Below, one piece after another: positions 5,247 to 8,850 of a stretch of 8,850 bases of DNA. The stretch is from Actinomycetota bacterium (GTDB taxonomy: Bacteria; Actinomycetota; Thermoleophilia; Solirubrobacterales; Solirubrobacteraceae), in NCBI GenBank assembly GCA_005788585.1, contig SYBY01000125.1, positions 1-8,850 on the forward strand, written 5' to 3'. Every line of letters starts with the position of its first letter. The first letter of the stretch is position 1. The notes below the pieces were generated by a model. That model saw only the letters and a program-made list of their open reading frames with translations, did no database searches and was not told the DNA's origin. Both the position numbers and the translations under genes were made by a program.

Positions 5247-6158
5247 TCAGCGCAGGCGCTGCGGCGGCCGGATCGTCCCCGTGAACGGGCGCCGCCCGAA
5301 CGCGAACGTCAGCGCCGACGCACCACCGAGGGCCTGGTCCAGCGCCGCGTGGTAGAAGCGCTGGTCCAGGAGCCCCACGCCCAGCCCGCGTGCGCCGTTC
5401 AGCGGGGCGGCGTGGTCGGCGAACACGAGCGGCCAGCCGCGCAGGTCGGTGCGCGCCAGCCACACCTCGCGCGCAGGGGCTGCGGTGAGCTGGTCGGAGA
5501 GCGTGGTCGCCTGCGCCGGTGGGGCGATCGTGTCGCGGTCGCCGGTGAGCAGGAAGACGGGAACGTCGACGTGTGGCGCGAGCGCCGCGATGTCGATCGG
5601 CGTGATCGACACGGGGACATCGGCCGGGATCTCGGTGGCCGTCGACGGGTTGGCCAGCACCGCGGCGCGGGCGCGTGGGCCGCCCGACGGGTTCCATGCG
5701 GCGGCGAGCAGCCCGCCGAGGGAGTGGCCGTAGAGCACCAGGTCCGCTCGGTCGACGGCGCTGCCGAGCCGGTCGAGGGCGACCTCGGTGGCGTCGATCG
5801 CGCGGGCCAGGAACCGGTTCTGGTCGGTGTCGGTCAGAAATCCGGCGTCGGCGCGCTGGAACTGCGGATAGACGACGGCGTAGCCGCGCCGCCACAGGTG
5901 CTGGATCGTGGCGCCGTAGAGGACCGGGTCCAGCGCGGCGAAGCCGTGGAGGACGACGACGACCGGGGCGGGCCGTCCGTCGCGCCGGTCCGGCAGCCAC
6001 CAGGTCACGCGCGTGCCCGCCGCAGGCGAGCCGGTGGCGCCCCGGGTGACGGTCGTGCTGGGGTCCGCCCCGGAGAACGCAGGCGCGGCGGGCGCGACGC
6101 CCAGCAGCATCGCTGCGCAGGCCAGCACGGCGAGCAGGATCGATCGACGGGCCGTCAT
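5247..6158 (-). CDS. Secreted alpha/beta hydrolase
   Basis: The product is 303 aa. Residues 1-28 form a signal peptide (MTARRS, hydrophobic core, APAAPAF). The mature protein is a compact alpha/beta hydrolase. It has an oxyanion-hole HG in VVVVLHGF (66-73), nucleophile elbow GHSLGG with Ser146, a probable acid Asp209 in TGDRDTIAP, and a catalytic His249 in FADHAAP. The GDRDTIAP turn and N-terminal WWLP..PVVVVLHG layout recall the dienelactone hydrolase/chlorophyllase/polyester-esterase branch. An ester is the likely bond attacked, and the substrate is unknown. The open frame extends upstream to 6476, but that part runs through the thioesterase gene. ATG 6158 is preceded by TAGCGT with an 8-nt gap. 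It starts 20 nt after the thioesterase stop, so co-transcription with it is possible as well. Confidence 0.9.
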   Translation of the reverse strand: MTARRSILLAVLACAAMLLGVAPAAPAFSGADPSTTVTRGATGSPAAGTRVTWWLPDRRDGRPAPVVVVLHGFAALDPVLYGATIQHLWRRGYAVVYPQFQRADAGFLTDTDQNRFLARAIDATEVALDRLGSAVDRADLVLYGHSLGGLLAAAWNPSGGPRARAAVLANPSTATEIPADVPVSITPIDIAALAPHVDVPVFLLTGDRDTIAPPAQATTLSDQLTAAPAREVWLARTDLRGWPLVFADHAAPLNGARGLGVGLLDQRFYHAALDQALGGASALTFAFGRRPFTGTIRPPQRLR

Positions 6159-6166
6159 CGCGCGCA

Positions 6167-6172
6167 ACGCTA
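6167..6172 (-). promoter_or_regulatory. -10 box TAGCGT of the hydrolase gene
   Basis: On the minus strand TAGCGT is followed by 8 nt and ATG 6158. It sits in the 20-nt gap after the thioesterase stop. No SD sequence is seen before this ATG, which supports leaderless initiation from this box. Confidence 0.5.
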
Positions 6173-6178
6173 TCCGGG

Positions 6179-6988
6179 TCAGCGCCGCTGGACGAACAGC
6201 GACTGCGCGACCGTGCCGATGCGGCCGGTGTCGTCGAACAGCGTGCCCGCCGCCAGGCCGGCGCCCGCGTCGCCGAGGTCGGTGCGGGCCGCCATCGCGA
6301 TCCACTCGCCCACCGGGTCGCGCGTCAGGTGGACGGTGAGGTCGCAGTTGACGAAGACCCACTCGGTGAACGGCACGCGGAAGCTCACGCCGTTGGCGAA
6401 GTCGGCGGCGGCAACGGCCCGCTGGAGCGGCGTCGGCTCGTGACCGGGCAGGACCGGCACGCGGAGCCGGAACCACGCCGTCGCGGTGCCGCTGCCGGGC
6501 GCACCGTCGACGACGCGGATCTCCATCGCGTCCGGGAAGAACCCAGGCGGCCGGTCCGCCGCGGAATCGAGCGTCAAGCCTGGATGGTCGGCGAACGCGT
6601 CTCGTGTTGGCGGATCGGCGGGACCCGGCGACGGCGGCGTGTCCTGCGGCGCTCGGGCGAGCCGGACGGCGTGCGCGCGCATCAGGTCACGGTCGGGGCC
6701 GCGCACCACCGCGTCGACGAGCTGGAAGCGCTTGCCCGGCTTGACGACCGTGGTCTCGACACGGAGCGGGACGTCCAGCGGCACCGCACCGAGGAAGTCG
6801 TAGGCGATCCGCGAGACGGCGAAGTCGCCGTCGAGCGCCTCGATCGCGCCGGCCAGCAGCGCGGCGGGCGCGCCGCCATGTGCCTCCGCGGGGTTCCACG
6901 GGCCGCGGGCCAGGCCCGTCGCCACGTATCCGCCGCCTTCGTGCGGCGCGAAGATCGCGCCCGTCACGGGCGAGCCACCCAGGTCCAC
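6179..6988 (-). CDS. TesB-like acyl-CoA thioesterase family protein
   Basis: The product is 269 aa, about the length of double-hotdog thioesterases (TesB/4HBT_3 type). It is cytoplasmic. The first hotdog holds RGPWNPAEAHGGAPAALLAGAIE (29-51), the usual start of the substrate-binding helix, then DFLGAVPLDVPLRVE and PGKRFQLVDAVVR. The second hotdog contains FRLRVPVLPGHEPTPLQRAVAAADFANG and ends in the strands EWVFVNCDLTVHLTRDPVGEWIAMAARTDLG and GTVAQSLFVQRR. It probably hydrolyses an acyl-CoA ester, chain length unknown. GTG 6988 is preferred because a perfect GGAGG (6996-7000) lies 7 nt before it; it overlaps the methyltransferase gene by 25 nt. A second candidate, GTG 6967, overlaps the upstream stop as GTGA. 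Either way translation is coupled to the methyltransferase gene. Confidence 0.9.
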   Translation of the reverse strand: MDLGGSPVTGAIFAPHEGGGYVATGLARGPWNPAEAHGGAPAALLAGAIEALDGDFAVSRIAYDFLGAVPLDVPLRVETTVVKPGKRFQLVDAVVRGPDRDLMRAHAVRLARAPQDTPPSPGPADPPTRDAFADHPGLTLDSAADRPPGFFPDAMEIRVVDGAPGSGTATAWFRLRVPVLPGHEPTPLQRAVAAADFANGVSFRVPFTEWVFVNCDLTVHLTRDPVGEWIAMAARTDLGDAGAGLAAGTLFDDTGRIGTVAQSLFVQRR

Positions 6989-7707
6989 ATATCGCCCTCC
7001 GCGACGCGCGCGGTGAACGCGTCTCGAGAGAACGGCCCTCTGCCATCGATGTCGAACAGTCGCAGCCCGACGTCATCACAGAGCAACTGGTGGATCGTCG
7101 CCGACGTGGTCCCGAATCGTGCTGCGTGATCTCCGTGCTCGAAGACCACGAGCGGCCGATGTGCGCGCAGCGTCCCGAGCATCCCGCGAAAGACCTGCTC
7201 CTCGGCGCCCTCGACGTCGATCTTGATGAAAGCGGGCACGAAGCCGTGCGGGAGCGCGTCGTCCAGCGCGACGACGGGCACCTCGAAGCGCTCGACCGGC
7301 GTGTCCTCCGGCGCTGCGTTGCCCAGGAAGCTGTGCCCCGGCGCGTCCACGACGCGCGTGAAGATGGCGCTCCCGCCGTGGTCGGACAGCGCGACATTGC
7401 GCACATCCACGTCGGGGAAGCGCTGCTGCAGGGCGCTCGCGAGCTCGGGAAGCGGTTCGAACGCCAGGTGAGGACCGTCTGGGAAGGCCTGCACGATGTC
7501 GTCGAGCACGGAGCCGACATTGGCGCCCACATCGATGCAGGAGCTCCCGGCAGGCAGCGCCAGCGCGATGAGCAGGCGCGTGTGCTCATCGTCGATGTAG
7601 CCGCGCCGGTCCGCCCCGCGCGCAAGCGCGCGCTGCGCCTGCCGGAGCTGCGACTCCAGGCCGAGCCGACGCGACACGCTCAGGATCACTTGCTTGGGCG
7701 CAGGCAT
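6964..7707 (-). CDS. FkbM-family SAM-dependent methyltransferase
   Basis: The product is 247 aa. After a ~50-residue helical N-terminus it shows the SAM-binding motif I SCIDVGANVGSV (56-67), motif II with the acidic ribose-binding residue in LAFEPLPE (81-88), and the family signature FIKIDVEGAEEQVF (160-173). VVFEHG follows. This is the FkbM pattern of O-methyltransferases acting on sugars or secondary metabolites; the substrate cannot be told. There is no membrane segment. ATG 7707 is preceded by TAGCTT with an 8-nt gap. The gene lies 24 nt after the glycoside hydrolase gene and overlaps the thioesterase start. The neighbouring glycoside hydrolase suggests a cell-surface glycan, which is inference only. 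Confidence 0.92.
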   Translation of the reverse strand: MPAPKQVILSVSRRLGLESQLRQAQRALARGADRRGYIDDEHTRLLIALALPAGSSCIDVGANVGSVLDDIVQAFPDGPHLAFEPLPELASALQQRFPDVDVRNVALSDHGGSAIFTRVVDAPGHSFLGNAAPEDTPVERFEVPVVALDDALPHGFVPAFIKIDVEGAEEQVFRGMLGTLRAHRPLVVFEHGDHAARFGTTSATIHQLLCDDVGLRLFDIDGRGPFSRDAFTARVAEGDMWTWVARP

Positions 7708-7715
7708 GCGCCGAG

Positions 7716-7721
7716 AAGCTA
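7716..7721 (-). promoter_or_regulatory. -10 box TAGCTT of the methyltransferase gene
   Basis: On the minus strand TAGCTT is followed by 8 nt (CTCGGCGC) and ATG 7707. It lies in the 24-nt gap after the glycoside hydrolase stop. If used, the methyltransferase-thioesterase pair is its own operon. Confidence 0.5.
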
Positions 7722-7731
7722 GCGGGCTGCG

Positions 7732-8751
7732 TCAGCGCGCGGTAGACGAGCGCAGCAGCGATCTGGCCGTCTTCCCCAGAGCACCCTTCAGCACGCCTGC
7801 GTCCGTGACCATCCCGAAGTACTCCTCCGGGTCGCTCGTCGCCCCGACCGGCATGCCGTCACGAGCGCGGTAGAGCACGACGTACCGCAGCCGTGAGCCG
7901 AGCTTCTTGCGCATCTGCTGCGTGGTCTTCCGCAGGACCTTCGACGCCTGGTCGTACGTCAGCGTGCGAGACAACCCGTAGTTGTGACGCAGCCGTTGGC
8001 CGTTCGCCGTAGCGATGCCCCACTCGGTGACATCGATCTTCTTCGACGACGGCGAACCCATCCGCTTGAGCTCACGCATGTTGTCGTCGAGCCGCTGCCG
8101 CCAGTAGTCGCCGTAAGGATGGATGATCCAGCCGTCGACGTACCGGTGCAGCTTCGGCACCGCCCGGTACATGTCCTCGATCCAGCCGTCGCCCGTGTTG
8201 CCGTCGTCGGCCTGGCAGAGGAGCTTCACGCCCCGATTCGCGGAGCGGAGCGTGAGGCTCGCCTGCCGGCAGCGCTTGCCGTACTCGAAGCCGCGGCGCT
8301 GTGTGCGGTGGTGGGCGAAGCCGGTCTCGTTGCCGAACTCGATGTGCTGGACGGGCTTGCGCAGCTCGCCTCCGGGCCCGAACGCCTTGGCCCAGGTCGC
8401 AAGATTCCGGACTTCACGCTCAGTGGCGACGCGGAACGAGAAGCCGGCGAGCAGCAGGACGCGAATGCCGCGGGCGTCCCACATCTTCATCGTCTCGCGC
8501 ATCTTCGAGACGGGGGTGCCGATCTCGAACTCGACGCGAGCGACCTTGGCGCCCAGTTCTGACGCTGCCGCTGCCTCGCGCGGATCAGCGCTGCCCTGCA
8601 GCGCGTACCAAGGCCCACGCTTCTTCGTCGCGGCATCGGCGTCCGGCACCGAGCCCACGGGGCCGCTGACGGTGGCGAGCGCGATGGCAATGAGGGCCGC
8701 TGTCGCCAGTGCTGCGAGCAGCAGAAGCTGAGGCCGGTGAAGTCGGTCCAT
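7732..8751 (-). CDS. Secreted glycoside hydrolase-like protein (clan GH-A type TIM barrel)
   Basis: The product is 339 aa. Residues 1-41 are a signal peptide or signal anchor: MDRLHRPQ, a long hydrophobic core, and a likely cut near DADAA. The rest reads as a (beta/alpha)8 cellulase-superfamily domain. Strand motifs include KVARVEFEIG (69-78), RVLLLAGFSF, and QHIEFGNETG with the Asn-Glu pair N141/E142 expected of the acid/base. HPYGDYW (211-217) and DVTEWG (240-245) follow, with E243 in the place of the nucleophile. The positions fit the clan GH-A rule of Glu after strands 4 and 7. The substrate is unknown, and no carbohydrate-binding module is seen. ATG 8751 is preferred over TTG 8763, which lies inside the TACCTT box that sits 10 nt before the ATG. 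It is divergent from a partial plus-strand gene. Confidence 0.85.
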   Translation of the reverse strand: MDRLHRPQLLLLAALATAALIAIALATVSGPVGSVPDADAATKKRGPWYALQGSADPREAAAASELGAKVARVEFEIGTPVSKMRETMKMWDARGIRVLLLAGFSFRVATEREVRNLATWAKAFGPGGELRKPVQHIEFGNETGFAHHRTQRRGFEYGKRCRQASLTLRSANRGVKLLCQADDGNTGDGWIEDMYRAVPKLHRYVDGWIIHPYGDYWRQRLDDNMRELKRMGSPSSKKIDVTEWGIATANGQRLRHNYGLSRTLTYDQASKVLRKTTQQMRKKLGSRLRYVVLYRARDGMPVGATSDPEEYFGMVTDAGVLKGALGKTARSLLRSSTAR

Positions 8752-8761
8752 GAAGTGGGTC

Positions 8762-8767
8762 AAGGTA
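8762..8767 (-). promoter_or_regulatory. -10 box TACCTT of the glycoside hydrolase gene
   Basis: On the minus strand TACCTT is followed by 10 nt and ATG 8751. Only 8 bp separate it from the plus-strand box TACGCT (8776-8781), so the two divergent promoters overlap. Confidence 0.5.
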
Positions 8768-8775
8768 GCACCGCG

Positions 8776-8781
8776 TACGCT
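8776..8781 (+). promoter_or_regulatory. -10 box TACGCT of the last, partial gene
   Basis: TACGCT is followed by 7 nt (CGGAACT) and GTG 8789, again the leaderless layout. It overlaps the region where the minus-strand promoter would have its -35. Confidence 0.5.
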
Positions 8782-8788
8782 CGGAACT

Positions 8789-8850
8789 GTGACTGGTGGT
8801 CGCGTGTACGCGCCAATCTCCCTGGTGATCGCCCTCGCGGCCCCAGGCTG
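8789..8850 (+). CDS. Start of a gene with hydrophobic N-terminus (partial)
   Basis: GTG 8789 opens a frame that is still open at the window end. Twenty codons are visible, starting with GTG-Thr-Gly-Gly-Arg and then a hydrophobic run (APISLVIALAAPG), which looks like a signal peptide or first membrane helix. The TACGCT box 7 nt before the GTG supports it. Too little is present to name it. It is divergent from the glycoside hydrolase gene. Confidence 0.5.
   Translation, partial: MTGGRVYAPISLVIALAAPG

Noticed and set aside
4633..6000. 455-aa minus-strand open frame
   Set aside because: It is an Arg/Pro/Ala-rich shadow crossing the lipocalin and hydrolase genes in the wrong frame. Open frames of this length are common by chance at this GC.
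5172..6443. 423-aa plus-strand open frame
   Set aside because: It is antisense to the hydrolase and thioesterase, with low-complexity Arg/Gly/Val-rich content and no recognisable domain.
6159..6476. Upstream extension of the alpha/beta hydrolase frame (to 409 aa)
   Set aside because: It overlaps the thioesterase gene in another frame and is Arg/Pro-rich shadow sequence. A signal peptide begins exactly at ATG 6158.

Overview
The window looks like chromosomal DNA of a high-GC actinobacterium. The evidence is high GC throughout, GC-rich third codon positions, GTG starts, and a recurring leaderless start pattern: a TANNNT box about 7-10 nt before ATG or GTG. Gene content and style recall the Thermoleophilia/Solirubrobacterales, but that placement is an impression, not a demonstrated assignment. 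No phage, plasmid, transposase or CRISPR sequence is visible.

Region 1 (1-403): a divergent tRNA pair, tRNA-Glu(CTC) on the minus strand and tRNA-Leu(CAG) on the plus strand. A GC-rich hairpin follows tRNA-Leu, then the first copy of an intergenic palindromic repeat with a stem of at least 15 bp.

Region 2 (404-3100): two divergent, poorly characterised genes. On the minus strand is an orphan ~354-aa protein with YD/Rhs-like beta-hairpin segments. On the plus strand is a ~487-aa all-helical protein with TPR/HEAT-like repeats. The second copy of the palindrome lies between them, over the promoter region of the helical-repeat gene. Sampled lines in these two genes are lower in GC (63-70%) than sampled lines in the hydrolase/thioesterase region (about 80-85%).

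Region 3 (3072-4564): a secreted Calx-beta-like protein with a Pro-rich tail bounded by two CxxC motifs. It is flanked by two copies of a second palindromic motif built on TGTCG..CGACA. Then come a possible 43-aa ORF with a strong hairpin behind it and a 114-aa orphan protein.

Region 4 (4569-8751, all minus strand): in transcription order, a secreted clan GH-A-like glycoside hydrolase, an FkbM-family methyltransferase, an overlapping TesB-like acyl-CoA thioesterase, a secreted alpha/beta hydrolase and a secreted lipocalin. Only the methyltransferase/thioesterase pair is clearly translationally linked. The other genes carry their own promoter-like boxes or a ribosome binding site. The start of a further plus-strand gene with a hydrophobic N-terminus is cut by the window end, divergent from the glycoside hydrolase.

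No obvious defence or biosynthetic system was found. The most interesting items are the two palindromic repeat families, the consistent leaderless start geometry that revises several gene starts, and the divergent orphan pair in region 2.
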